DNA of 64,000 bases from Geobacteraceae bacterium (GCA_016720395.1 JADKKR010000009.1:1-64000), one strand, 5' to 3'. Positions 34,415 to 43,927 are shown, numbered from the stretch's first letter. The notes: a model not told the origin generated them from the letters alone. Numbers and translations are program-made.

Positions 34415-36121
34415 ATGCAGTCAAGCCGACTGGGAGAAATCCTGGTTAAAAATAACCTGATCGATCGTGCTCAGCTTGAAAAAGCCCTCGAAGAGCAGAA
34501 GCTTTCCGGCGGTCAGGCTCGCCTCGGATCAATTCTCGTCAAGCAGAACGTCATCAGTGAACAAAACCTGACTTCGTTCCTTTCCAAGCAATACGGTGTT
34601 CCCACAGTCAATCTTGCTGATTATGATATCGATCCCGCTGTTGTAAAGATCATCCCGGCTGATGTCATTCAGAAATACCAGCTTGTGCCGGTCAACAGGG
34701 CTGGCGCCACGTTGATCGTTGCGGTCAGTGATCCTTCAAATCTTATTGCTATTGAAGACATCAAGTTCATGACCGGCTACAACGTGGAGATGGTGGTCGC
34801 CTCAGAGCGAGATATCAAGGCCGCCATTGACAAGCATTATGACCAGTCGGCATCGCTGGCCGATGTCATGGGCGATATGGAACTGGAAGACCTGGAGATC
34901 ATCGGTGATGAAGAGGATATCGATGTAAGTTCTCTTGAGCGGGCCACCGAGGATGCACCGGTCGTCAAGATGGTCAACGCCATTTTGCAGGATGCCATCA
35001 GAAAAAAAGCCAGCGATATTCATATCGAGCCTTACGAGAAGGTTTTCAGGGTGCGTTACCGTATCGACGGTATCCTGTACGAGGTCATGAAGCCGCCTCT
35101 CAAGCTGAAAAATGCGATTACCTCACGTATCAAGATCATGTCCGAGCTGGACATTGCCGAGAGACGGCTGCCCCAGGACGGGCGAATCAAGATCAAGCTG
35201 GGTGGCGGTAAAGACATGGACTTCCGGGTCTCTGTACTTCCGACGCTTTTTGGTGAGAAGATCGTTATGCGACTTCTTGACAAGAGTAATCTGCAAACGG
35301 ATTTGACCAAGCTTGGCTATGAACCTGAAGCCTTGAAATTTTTCATGCACGAGATCCACAAACCTTTCGGCATGGTGCTGGTGACCGGTCCGACCGGTAG
35401 CGGCAAAACGGTCTCCCTCTACTCGGCGCTCGCCGAACTTAACAAGGTTTCGGAAAATATCTCCACAGCCGAGGATCCGGTCGAGTTCAACTTTGCCGGC
35501 ATCAATCAGTGCCAGATGCACGAAGACATCGGTCTTAATTTTGCCGCCGCTCTGCGTTCTTTCCTGCGCCAGGATCCGGATATCATCATGATTGGCGAAA
35601 TCCGTGATTTCGAGACCGCTGAAATCGCTGTTAAAGCTGCCTTGACCGGCCATATGGTGCTCTCGACGCTGCATACCAATGATGCCCCTGCAACCATAAA
35701 CCGGCTGCTCAACATGGGTATCGAACCGTTTCTGGTCGCTTCGGCTGTAAACCTGATCACCGCCCAGCGTCTCGCTCGTCGTGTATGCTCCGAATGCAAG
35801 GCTCCGGAGGAAATTCCCGTGCAAGCCCTTATTGATGCCGGGGTTTCACCTGAAGAAGCGCCCTCGTTTGTCTGTATGAAGGGTAAGGGATGTACAACCT
35901 GTAACAACACCGGTTACAAGGGAAGGGTCGGTTTTTACCAGGTCATGCCGATGCTTGAGGAAATCAGGGAGTTGATCCTCAATGGTGCAAATACTGCAGA
36001 AATAAAACGCGAATCCATGCGCCTTGGCATCAAGACCATGCGTCAATCCGGGTTAACGAAGCTGAAGGAAGGTGTTACTTCTTTCGAAGAGGTTTTGCGT
36101 GTAACAATATCTGATGACTAG
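34415..36121 (+). CDS. pilB: type IV pilus assembly ATPase PilB
   Basis: A 568-residue GspE/PilB ATPase that powers pilus extension at the cytoplasmic face of the inner membrane. The N-terminal MshEN-type domain includes RLGEILVKNNLIDRAQLEKAL. Walker A is GPTGSGKTVSLYSAL with K331. The Asp box is EDPVEFNFAGINQCQ, and Walker B is RQDPDIIMIGEIRD. A four-cysteine zinc site (CSECKAPEE... CTTC) lies near the C-terminus. It is first of the pilB-pilT-pilC-pilS run. Confidence 0.97.
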   Translation: MQSSRLGEILVKNNLIDRAQLEKALEEQKLSGGQARLGSILVKQNVISEQNLTSFLSKQYGVPTVNLADYDIDPAVVKIIPADVIQKYQLVPVNRAGATLIVAVSDPSNLIAIEDIKFMTGYNVEMVVASERDIKAAIDKHYDQSASLADVMGDMELEDLEIIGDEEDIDVSSLERATEDAPVVKMVNAILQDAIRKKASDIHIEPYEKVFRVRYRIDGILYEVMKPPLKLKNAITSRIKIMSELDIAERRLPQDGRIKIKLGGGKDMDFRVSVLPTLFGEKIVMRLLDKSNLQTDLTKLGYEPEALKFFMHEIHKPFGMVLVTGPTGSGKTVSLYSALAELNKVSENISTAEDPVEFNFAGINQCQMHEDIGLNFAAALRSFLRQDPDIIMIGEIRDFETAEIAVKAALTGHMVLSTLHTNDAPATINRLLNMGIEPFLVASAVNLITAQRLARRVCSECKAPEEIPVQALIDAGVSPEEAPSFVCMKGKGCTTCNNTGYKGRVGFYQVMPMLEEIRELILNGANTAEIKRESMRLGIKTMRQSGLTKLKEGVTSFEEVLRVTISDD

Positions 36122-36133
36122 TGAGGGTCCAAG

Positions 36134-37231
36134 ATGCTCAATCTCCATCAACTTCTGAAAATACTCGTTGAATCAAACGGCTCTGATCTGCATATCACGA
36201 CAAACACGCCTCCTCAGATTCGTGTCGACGGCAAGATGACCCCGCTTGATTTTCCGCCCCTGAACCAGGTCGAAACCAAACAACTCTGTTATAGTGTTTT
36301 GACAGATGCCCAGAAGCATAAATTCGAAGAAGAGAATGAACTTGACCTCTCGTTCGGTGTCAAAGGACTTTCGCGATTCCGAGGTAACATATTTATTCAG
36401 CGTGGAGCAGTTGCGGGTGTATTTCGTGTCATTCCGTATAAAATTCTGACGTTTGAAGAATTGAACCTTCCCCCGGTTGTTTCAGAACTGGCAGCGAAGC
36501 CACGCGGACTGATACTGGTAACCGGCCCGACCGGAAGCGGCAAGTCCACCACCCTTGCTTCAATCATCGATTACATCAATCTCAACCGACACGAGCACAT
36601 CGTTACGATTGAAGATCCGATTGAGTACCTGCATCCGCACAAGGGGTGTCTGGTCAACCAGCGAGAGGTGGGGGCCGATACGAAGAGCTTCAAGAACGCC
36701 TTGAAATATATCCTGCGGCAGGATCCGGATGTTGTTCTTGTCGGAGAGCTCCGTGATCTCGAGACTATCGAGGCTGCCCTGACTCTTTCTGAAACCGGTC
36801 ATCTCTGTCTGGCAACGCTCCACACAAACTCCTGTGCACAGACAATCAACCGTATTGTCGACGTATTCCCGCCCTATCAGCAGACTCAGATCCGCGCCCA
36901 GCTTTCCTTTGTGCTCGAAGGTATCATGTCACAGACCCTGATGCCCAAGATGAATTCGAAGGGGAGGATCATGGCGCTTGAAATCATGGTTCCCAATCCG
37001 GCAATCCGTAACCTGATACGTGAGGACAAGGTCCACCAGATCTATTCCCAGATGCAGGTCGGTCAGGATAAGTTCGGCATGCAGACGATGAATCAGTCGC
37101 TGTATGCACTGTTTGCAAAGCGTCTGATCTCGCTGGAGGAAGCCTTGGGTAGAACGTCCGACCCGGATGAACTCAAACAGATGATCAGCAACCCGGCGGG
37201 TGGCATGCAACGCCGCTCACAATCGCGTTGA
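36134..37231 (+). CDS. pilT: type IV pilus retraction ATPase PilT
   Basis: 365 residues with the PilT opening LNLHQLLKILVESNGSDLHIT. Walker A is GPTGSGKSTTLASI (K137), followed by EDPIEYLHPHKGCLVNQREVG, split over two helices. The retraction ATPase AIRNLIRE motif appears as NPAIRNLIREDK. It depolymerises pilin during retraction. It starts 12 nt after pilB with a GAGGGT site. Placement next to pilB identifies it as the PilT of the main pilus system. Confidence 0.96.
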   Translation: MLNLHQLLKILVESNGSDLHITTNTPPQIRVDGKMTPLDFPPLNQVETKQLCYSVLTDAQKHKFEEENELDLSFGVKGLSRFRGNIFIQRGAVAGVFRVIPYKILTFEELNLPPVVSELAAKPRGLILVTGPTGSGKSTTLASIIDYINLNRHEHIVTIEDPIEYLHPHKGCLVNQREVGADTKSFKNALKYILRQDPDVVLVGELRDLETIEAALTLSETGHLCLATLHTNSCAQTINRIVDVFPPYQQTQIRAQLSFVLEGIMSQTLMPKMNSKGRIMALEIMVPNPAIRNLIREDKVHQIYSQMQVGQDKFGMQTMNQSLYALFAKRLISLEEALGRTSDPDELKQMISNPAGGMQRRSQSR

Positions 37232-37253
37232 TCAATGATTAAGGAGAGAAACT

Positions 37254-38470
37254 ATGCCGAAATATAACTGGGAAGGCCGCACCAAGACAGGCGGCGTACA
37301 GAAAGGTGTCATCGAGGCCACCAGCGTGGAGATGGTTGAAGCCCAGCTCAGAAAATTCGGTTTCAGCAATATCACCATTTCCGAAGAGGTTAAGGGTTTC
37401 AGCTTCAAGATGCCCAGTTTCGGAGGTGGAGGTAAAATTCAAAACAAGGACCTGGTTGTATTTACCCGCCAATTTGCCACGATGATCGACTCCGGCCTGC
37501 CATTGGTACAGTGTCTCGAAATTCTTGCCAGCCAGCAGGAAAATAAAACCTTTCAGGATATTCTCTACAAGGTCAAAGAGAGCGTTGAGAGTGGTTCAAC
37601 ATTTGCCGATGCACTAGCCAAGCATCCCAAGGCCTTTGACCAGCTGTTTGTCAACCTGGTAGCTGCGGGAGAGGTAGGCGGCATCCTTGACACAATTCTT
37701 CAGCGATTGGCCGCCTATATCGAAAAGGCAGAAAAGCTGAAAAAACAGATCAAAGGCGCCATGGTCTATCCGATTACCATCATGTCCATTGCCGTTGTCG
37801 TCGTGGGTGTAATTCTGGTCTTCGTCATACCGACCTTTGCCAAAATGTTTGTCGAGTTTGGAGGTGAATTACCAGCACCGACTCGCTTTGTTATTGCGCT
37901 CAGTAATTTTCTGACTAAATACATCATTGTCATTATTGCTTTTTTTACGGCCTCAGTTGGTTGTTTAAAAAATATTACGCGACCGCGGTCGGGAGAAAGA
38001 ACATCGACCGTATGGCTCTCAAGGCCCCCATCGCCGGCCCACTTATCCGCAAGGTGGCGGTTGCCAAATTTACCCGTACGCTCGGTACCATGGTCAGTTC
38101 CGGTGTGCCGATTATGGACGGTCTCGAAATCGTCGCCAAGACTGCCGGTAACAAGATTATCGAAGAAGCCATCTACGGAGTTCGTCAGGCCATTTCAGAA
38201 GGCAAGACCATGGCTGAACCTCTGGCTGCCTGTGGTGTATTTCCCCCCATGGTTGTACAGATGATCGCGGTCGGTGAGGCAACCGGCGCCATGGATGCCA
38301 TGTTGAATAAGATCGCCGACTTTTACGATGATGAGGTCGATGATGCTGTCGGAGCCATGACATCCATGATGGAGCCTTTGCTGATGGTCTTTCTCGGAAC
38401 AACCGTCGGCGGTCTGGTTGTTGCCATGTACCTGCCGATCTTCAAGCTGGCGGGAGCTGTTGGCGGCTAA
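37254..38470 (+). CDS. pilC: type IV pilus inner-membrane platform protein PilC, interrupted by a frameshift
   Basis: Two overlapping frames together encode a complete PilC of about 405 residues. The first is good from ATG 37254 to about 37945 (KYNWEGRTKTGGVQKGVIEA, then VVFTRQFATMIDSGLPLVQCLE). The second is good from about 37940 to the stop at 38470 (RKVAVAKFTRTLGTMVSSG, EATGAMDAMLNKIADFYDDEVDD, MYLPIFKLAGAVG). The switch falls at a run of seven Ts (37940-37946). One extra T, or a -1 slip there, gives an uninterrupted FFYGLSWLFKKYYAT join. Left as read, the first frame ends at 38264 in unrelated sequence. PilC anchors PilB and PilT. I regard the gene as essentially intact, either miscalled or recently mutated. 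Confidence 0.88.
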
Positions 38471-38472
38471 AG

Positions 38473-40146
38473 ATGTTTGCTGATAGAAGGCTCAGGCTCT
38501 TCATCTATGCCAGGATCATCGTATCCTTTCTGTTCCTGGCTTCAACCGTGCTATTGGGCTCTCAAGAACCTGCCAGTTACGACGAACTTTTTCACTCCGG
38601 AATTGTCCGTTTGATGGCATTCTCTTTTTTGTTCTCGTGCCTTTCCCATTTTGCACTCCGCTTTCGAACCTTCAGTTTCTTCATTAGTTACCTGCAGACC
38701 ATCTGGGATGTATTTTTTGTAACAATCCTGCTGCTTTTTACCGGCGGCATCCTCAGTCCTTACTCATTCCTCTATCTGCTTGCCATCATGAACGCCGGTG
38801 TTCTCCTCGGCCGTCGGGAATCTCTGTATACCGCATCTCTGTGCGGCATACTGTACGGGGCTATCATCGACTTCCAGTTCTTCGGCATGCTCGAATCCAT
38901 TGGGCTCAGTCAGAACGATGCCCGGCAACTCGGAGCGTCCGCCCTTTTCTACACAATATTTCTTAACCTTATGGGGTTCGGTCTGAGCGCCTTTATCACC
39001 GGGTATCTTGCCGAGCGGGCGCGGAAGAGTGAAGCCGCCCTGCGCGAAAATATCATCAATTACGGAGAACTGTCCCAGCTGAACTCAAAGATAGTCTCAA
39101 ATATTGAAACCGGACTTCTTACGACCAACATGCAGGGTAATATCAGGGTGTTCAACCCGTATGCGGAACAATTGACAGGCCTGTCACAGGCAGATGTCTA
39201 TGATAAACCGCTGAGTGCCCTTTTCCCGGAACTCTCAAGCAGTATTGAGTCTCTGACGGATACAATCCGCGGCGAATTCAAGTTTGTCAACCAGGATGGC
39301 CTGCATATGATTCTTGGTTTCAGTGCTGCCCCGTTTGAGGAACAAGACAGGCACAGTGCCAGTTTGATCATCAATTTCAGGGATATAACCGGGATCCGGC
39401 GTATGGAGGAGGCGCTTAAACGGGCGGACCGCCTGGCTGCTCTCGGTGAGCTCTCTGCCCGTATGGCACATGAGATCCGTAATCCGCTGGCAGCCATGAG
39501 AGGTTCTGTTCAAATGCTGGCCGAACAGGGTTCGATAGCAGGAAATGATGGCCGTCTACTTAACATTGTGCTGCGTGAATCCGACCGCCTCAATAAACTT
39601 ATCACGGACTTTCTGACCTATGCACGGCCGCAATCGCCTGACAAGCAGGTGATAGATCTTCAAAAGATGGTTGCGGATTTATGTCTCTTGCTGGAATCCG
39701 ACATCCGTTTCGACAATATTGAAATTATAAACCGGACTCCTGTACATCTGCAGATACAGGCTGACTTACATCAATTCAGTCAGGTTCTGTTGAATCTCCT
39801 GCATAATTCAGCTGATGCGATGCCCACAGGTGGCTCAATTATCATTGAATCGCGCTTATTGCCGGGTGGAACCGGTGGATTCCGGAGATCTTCCGCTGTC
39901 CTTGTTTCTGTTACCGATACCGGTAAAGGGATGGATGCAGAAACCGCCCGGCATGTATTCGAACCGTTCTGGACTTCGAAAGCCGATGGGACCGGACTCG
40001 GCCTGGCAATCATTTATCGGATCATCGAGGCCCACGGGGCACGATCAGCGTTGAATCACCACCCTCCGGCGGGTGCTCTGTTTCAATCGTACTGCCATCG
40101 TGAACCATGCCGATCCCGGTTTCCTATAGTTTCCGCAACCTGCTGA
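38473..40146 (+). CDS. pilS: PilS-type sensor histidine kinase, C-terminus shifted out of frame
   Basis: 557 residues as read. It has six hydrophobic spans up to about residue 185, a PAS domain, and a HisKA domain with H333 in ARMAHEIRNPLAAMRGSV. The ATPase core has NLLHNSADAMP, VTDTGKGM and GTGLGLAII. After IIEAHG the sequence becomes non-family-like. One extra G at 40036-40039 would restore TISVESPPSGG and IVLPS, with a stop at 40103, 3 nt before the next gene. So the true end is probably 40103, and the stretch to 40146 is an artefact of a one-base indel. In relatives PilS controls pilA through PilR; neither is downstream here. Confidence 0.9.
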   Translation: MFADRRLRLFIYARIIVSFLFLASTVLLGSQEPASYDELFHSGIVRLMAFSFLFSCLSHFALRFRTFSFFISYLQTIWDVFFVTILLLFTGGILSPYSFLYLLAIMNAGVLLGRRESLYTASLCGILYGAIIDFQFFGMLESIGLSQNDARQLGASALFYTIFLNLMGFGLSAFITGYLAERARKSEAALRENIINYGELSQLNSKIVSNIETGLLTTNMQGNIRVFNPYAEQLTGLSQADVYDKPLSALFPELSSSIESLTDTIRGEFKFVNQDGLHMILGFSAAPFEEQDRHSASLIINFRDITGIRRMEEALKRADRLAALGELSARMAHEIRNPLAAMRGSVQMLAEQGSIAGNDGRLLNIVLRESDRLNKLITDFLTYARPQSPDKQVIDLQKMVADLCLLLESDIRFDNIEIINRTPVHLQIQADLHQFSQVLLNLLHNSADAMPTGGSIIIESRLLPGGTGGFRRSSAVLVSVTDTGKGMDAETARHVFEPFWTSKADGTGLGLAIIYRIIEAHGARSALNHHPPAGALFQSYCHREPCRSRFPIVSATC

Positions 40147-41273
40147 CCAGGCGGCTGACTACGTTCTTAACGGCAACCGGCATGGCTCTGGTTGTTTTCG
40201 TTTTTGCCTCAATACAGATGCTTTCCGCCGGACTGGAAAAAACGCTGGTGGATACCGGTTCTGACGACAATGTCATCGTGACCCGCAAATCGGCTAATTC
40301 CGAAGTTCAAAGCGGTGTGGAGCGACTTCAGGCTTCTGTCGTGGAGAGCCTGCCCGAAATTGCTACCGGTGTTGACGGGGAACCTGTCCTGGCGAAAGAA
40401 CTGGTTGTTTTGATCAGTCTGCCCAAGCGCGGCAGCGACAAACCGGCAAACGTGATTATTCGGGGGATCGGTCCGTCATCCATGCAGTTGCGCCCCCAAG
40501 TCCGGATTGTGGAGGGGCGCCAGCCCAGATCCGGCTCTGCGGAAATCATCGCCGGCAGCAGTATTGCCAAGCGTTTCAGGGGTGGCGGTATTGGCGAATC
40601 CGTTCGCTTCGGGATGCATGACTGGACCGTGGTAGGTATCTTTGACGCCGGTGCAACCGGATTCAGTTCAGAAATATGGGGCGATGCGAACCAACTCATG
40701 CAGGCGTTCCGTCGCCCGGTCTTTTCATCAATCACCTTCAGGCTTTCCCGTGCCGGAGACTTCCAGAACCTGAAGGCCCGGCTGGATTCGGATCCGCGCC
40801 TGACCCTGGATGTGCGCCGCGAGACCCAGTACTACCGTGATCAATCAGAGGCCATGGCCACCTTTCTTCGTATCCTTGGTCTGTCACTTACCGTGATCTT
40901 CTCGCTGGGTGCCATTATCGGTGCGATGATTACCATGTATGCCGCTGTTGCAAACCGGGTTGGAGAAATCGGAACGCTGCGGGCACTCGGTTTTCATCGA
41001 TCGAGCATCCTGTACGCCTTCCTGATAGAGGCGTTACTGCTGGGGCTGACCGGTGGTGTCGCCGGCCTGTTATGTGCTTCGTGTCTGCAATTCATCACCA
41101 TTTCCACGATGAACTGGCAGACCTTTTCCGAACTTGCCTTTTCCTTCACGCTCTCTTTTGATATCGCATTGAAATCACTTCTTTTTTCGGTCGTGATGGG
41201 ACTGGTCGGCGGCATCATCCCTGCTGTGCGCGCCAGTCGGCTCAGCATTGTCGACGCCTTGCGGGAGTGCTGA
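40107..41273 (+). CDS. FtsX/MacB-like ABC transporter permease
   Basis: 388 residues: an N-terminal transmembrane helix (TRRLTTFLTATGMALVVFVFASI), a large MacB-type periplasmic core, and three C-terminal spans. The FtsX-domain signature is GAIIGAMITMYAAVANRVGEIGTLRALGF. It lies 3 nt after the corrected end of pilS. No ABC ATPase or partner periplasmic subunit is next to it. The substrate is unknown; lipoprotein or peptide release would fit the family. Confidence 0.85.
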   Translation: MPIPVSYSFRNLLTRRLTTFLTATGMALVVFVFASIQMLSAGLEKTLVDTGSDDNVIVTRKSANSEVQSGVERLQASVVESLPEIATGVDGEPVLAKELVVLISLPKRGSDKPANVIIRGIGPSSMQLRPQVRIVEGRQPRSGSAEIIAGSSIAKRFRGGGIGESVRFGMHDWTVVGIFDAGATGFSSEIWGDANQLMQAFRRPVFSSITFRLSRAGDFQNLKARLDSDPRLTLDVRRETQYYRDQSEAMATFLRILGLSLTVIFSLGAIIGAMITMYAAVANRVGEIGTLRALGFHRSSILYAFLIEALLLGLTGGVAGLLCASCLQFITISTMNWQTFSELAFSFTLSFDIALKSLLFSVVMGLVGGIIPAVRASRLSIVDALREC

Positions 41274-41324
41274 CCGGTAACATAACCTGTAGAAAGTGTT
41301 TGTAGAATAGCGGAGACTCCTACC

Positions 41325-42068
41325 ATGAGATCATTTTCTTTCAAAAAACACATCATCCTGATGTTACTGGCGATTGTTTCAACCCTGCTGTATCTTCTGG
41401 ATTATTTCATAATCGGCAGCGCCAGGGATATCGCCTCCAGTTTCCTGGGCAATCTCGCCTTCTTACCCGTGTATGTTATATTTGTGACTCTGATAATTGA
41501 GCAGCTCATGCGTGAAAGGGAGCGCCAGACCATCATGCGCAAGCTTAATATGGTGATCGGGGTCTTTTTCAGTGAAGTCGGCAACCGTCTGCTCAAGGAG
41601 TTATCAGCCTACGTCGTGATGTGCGAAGACCTGCGTAACCAGTTGCAGGTGAACGGACAGTGGAAAGCTGAAGACTTTCAAAAGGCTCAGGGCTACCTTC
41701 AGTCACACGACCCCCGGATTGACTGCAGCGGGTGCGATAAACAGCAGCTTAAGGATTTTCTCGTATCTAAGCGCAGTTTCCTGGTCGGCCTGCTGGAGAA
41801 CCAGAATCTTTTGGAGCATGAGCAGTTCACTGACCTGCTCTGGTCGGTTTTCCATCTGGTGGAAGAGCTGGATGCGCGCCAATCGTTTGATACTATGCCA
41901 AAATCCGATCTGGAGCATATCAATGGAGACATAAAGCGCGCTTTCGGCTACCTCTCCCGTGAATGGGTGGATTACATGCGACATCTCAAACATGATTATC
42001 CCTATCTCTTCTCCTTGGCTGTCCGCCTTAATCCAATGCTGGAAAATCCCGACCCCCGGGTGTACTGA
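41325..42068 (+). CDS. unknown membrane-anchored helical protein
   Basis: 247 residues with two hydrophobic spans near the N-terminus (HIILMLLAIVSTLLYLLDYF and FLGNLAFLPVYVIFVTLII), then a charged, helical cytoplasmic domain. Mid-protein there is a CSGC motif (RIDCSGCDKQQLKDFL), and the end is rich in aromatic residues (DYMRHLKHDYPYLFSLAVRLNP). A weak GGAGAC site precedes the ATG. I do not recognise a family. It follows the permease by 51 nt and may share its transcript. Confidence 0.7.
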   Translation: MRSFSFKKHIILMLLAIVSTLLYLLDYFIIGSARDIASSFLGNLAFLPVYVIFVTLIIEQLMRERERQTIMRKLNMVIGVFFSEVGNRLLKELSAYVVMCEDLRNQLQVNGQWKAEDFQKAQGYLQSHDPRIDCSGCDKQQLKDFLVSKRSFLVGLLENQNLLEHEQFTDLLWSVFHLVEELDARQSFDTMPKSDLEHINGDIKRAFGYLSREWVDYMRHLKHDYPYLFSLAVRLNPMLENPDPRVY

Positions 42069-42320
42069 TGCTGTGGCATGCTCTGGATAGCGCTGTGCTC
42101 CTGCCCTGCGTCATTCTTCCGGAAGAGACTGTTCAGCAATCCACTTCTGCTTTCCATGGCCTGTGCTGCGGTGATCCTGTAGGCGCTGCAGACCATTTTC
42201 AAGAAAGCTTCGCTTGACCCGCCGACCTTGTGCTGGGTTGTTGTGACCGGGGTCGTCGTTTTTGTAGTTCTCGAATTGTGGAAGTCCGTCATGCGGGCCG
42301 CTGCTGAACGAACTGAATAA
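42069..42320 (+). pseudogene. C-terminal remnant of a P-type cation ATPase
   Basis: One frame from 42069 to the TAA at 42318-42320 encodes the last two membrane helices of a P-type cation-transporting ATPase. It reads LFSNPLLLSMACAAVIL, a TAG stop (42180-42182), then ALQTIFKKASLDPPTLCWVV and VFVVLELWKSVMR. The FSNP..LL / LQTIFK.A.LD / ELWK pattern is the Cation_ATPase_C ending. A few residues are missing at the helix junction and nothing of the catalytic core is nearby. It starts directly after the stop of the preceding gene, so that neighbour was joined by a deletion. Confidence 0.75.
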
Positions 42321-42339
42321 CAGCTCTCCGGGAGGGCCT

Positions 42340-43818
42340 ATGGCGGATGTAAACGGTGTCATGATGCAGTATTTCCACTGGTACACCTCTGACGACGGCA
42401 GCCTGTGGGACCAGGTTGCTGCTCAGGCGGGAGAACTGGCTACTGCCGGTGTGACCGCGCTCTGGCTGCCACCCGCCTACAAAGGTATCGGCGGCGGCAG
42501 CGACGTTGGTTACGGCGTCTATGACATGTATGATCTGGGTGAATACGACCAGAAGGGTTCCGTCCGGACAAAATATGGCACCCGGGCCGGTTACCTGGCG
42601 GCTGTGGCCGCGCTCAGGGCTGCCGGTATCCAGGTTTACGCCGATACCGTCTTCAACCACCGCATGGGTGCAGAAGGCACCGAACTCTGCAGCGCAACAC
42701 CCTATCCGCGCGGTGACCGGCTCAATCCCAAGGGGCCGTCCCGTCAGATCAGGGCCTACACCGATTTCACCTTTCCCGGCCGCAAGGGTGCCTACTCCCC
42801 CTTCCTCTGGAGCTGGAGGCACTTCGACGCCGTTGACTACGACGAACTTAACCCCGACGAGCGCGACACGGTTTACCTGCTGGAGGGGAAGCGTTTCGAC
42901 GATGATGTCTCGCTGGAGTTCGGCAATTACGCCTACCTGATGGGGTGCGATATCGACTTCCAAGCCCCGGAGGTGCGGGCGGAAATGACCGCCTGGGGTT
43001 GCTGGTACCTTGACACCACTGGTGTCGACGGGTTCCGCCTGGATGCCATCAAGCACATCTCGGCCTGGTTCTTCCCGGAATGGCACGACGCCCTGGAGAA
43101 GCACATCGGCAAAGACCTGTTCATGGTAGGGGAGTACTGGGCCGACAACCTTGCGGCGCTGCTCTGGTACATCGATGACGTGGGGGGGCGCTTGACGGTA
43201 TTCGACGTGCCGCTGCATTTCAATTTTTATGAGGCGGGGCGCAACGGGTGTTCCTACGACCTGCGCCGCATCCTGGACGGTACGCTTATGCAGGCCCGTC
43301 CGAGCCATGCTGTCACCTTCGTCGACAACCACGATTCCCAGCCGCTTCAGGCCCTGGAGTCGACGGTCGAGTCCTGGTTCAAGCCACTGGCCTATGCCCT
43401 GATCCTGTTGCGGTCCGAGGGGTATCCCTGCATCTTCTATCCCGATTATTATGGCGCCGAATATGATGACAAGGGCAGGGACGGTAACAGCCATCACATC
43501 TCCCTGCCGTCGCACCGCTTCCTGCTCGACCGTTTCCTGCAGGCCCGCAGGGATAACGCCCATGGCCCGCAACTGGACTGGTTCGATCATCCCAATACGA
43601 TCGGCTGGACTCGCATGGGTGATGCCGCCCACCCCGGGGCGCTGGCGGTGATCATGAGCAACGGTTCGGATGGCGTCAAGTGGATGCGTGTCGACCGCAG
43701 AAATGCCCGCTTCACCGATATCTCCGGGCACATCGCAGAAGCGGTGGTCACCAATGGCGACGGCTGGGGGGAATTCCGCTGCCCCGGCGGCAAGGTTTCG
43801 GTGTGGGTTGAGGACTGA
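42340..43818 (+). CDS. cytoplasmic alpha-amylase (GH13)
   Basis: 492 residues without a signal peptide, in the GH13_5 cytoplasmic/bacterial liquefying amylase group. The opening NGVMMQYFHWYTSDDGSLWD is typical. Catalytic residues are D235 in GVDGFRLDAIKHI, E265 in MVGEYW and D332 in FVDNHDSQP; VYADTVFNHRMGAEGTE is conserved region I. It degrades internal alpha-1,4-glucan such as glycogen. A GGGAGGG site precedes ATG 42340. No glycogen synthesis genes are in the window. Confidence 0.95.
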   Translation: MADVNGVMMQYFHWYTSDDGSLWDQVAAQAGELATAGVTALWLPPAYKGIGGGSDVGYGVYDMYDLGEYDQKGSVRTKYGTRAGYLAAVAALRAAGIQVYADTVFNHRMGAEGTELCSATPYPRGDRLNPKGPSRQIRAYTDFTFPGRKGAYSPFLWSWRHFDAVDYDELNPDERDTVYLLEGKRFDDDVSLEFGNYAYLMGCDIDFQAPEVRAEMTAWGCWYLDTTGVDGFRLDAIKHISAWFFPEWHDALEKHIGKDLFMVGEYWADNLAALLWYIDDVGGRLTVFDVPLHFNFYEAGRNGCSYDLRRILDGTLMQARPSHAVTFVDNHDSQPLQALESTVESWFKPLAYALILLRSEGYPCIFYPDYYGAEYDDKGRDGNSHHISLPSHRFLLDRFLQARRDNAHGPQLDWFDHPNTIGWTRMGDAAHPGALAVIMSNGSDGVKWMRVDRRNARFTDISGHIAEAVVTNGDGWGEFRCPGGKVSVWVED

Positions 43819-43874
43819 CGTATGATAGAGTCAGGCGCTGCTGATTCAGCCTGAGAGCAGGGTCCTATTCAAAA

Positions 43875-43892
43875 GGGGGGCAAAGGCCCCCC
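43875..43892 (-). terminator. terminator between amylase and pepF (convergent)
   Basis: A GGGGGG/CCCCCC stem, extended by one C-G pair, closes a 4-nt AAAG loop. On the minus strand it is followed by CTTTTGAATAG. It lies in the 109-nt convergent gap and would mainly end pepF. Confidence 0.7.
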
Positions 43893-43927
43893 TGATGCAG
43901 CACGTTACTTGTAAAACAGATTGAAAA

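Noticed and set aside
42180..42182. TAG in the P-type ATPase remnant as a recoded codon
   Set aside because: Only UGA is recoded by selC; the rest of the ATPase is missing, so decay is the simpler reading.
42289..43731. 480-codon minus-strand frame over the amylase gene
   Set aside because: Antisense to an amylase with all three catalytic residues; no support of its own.
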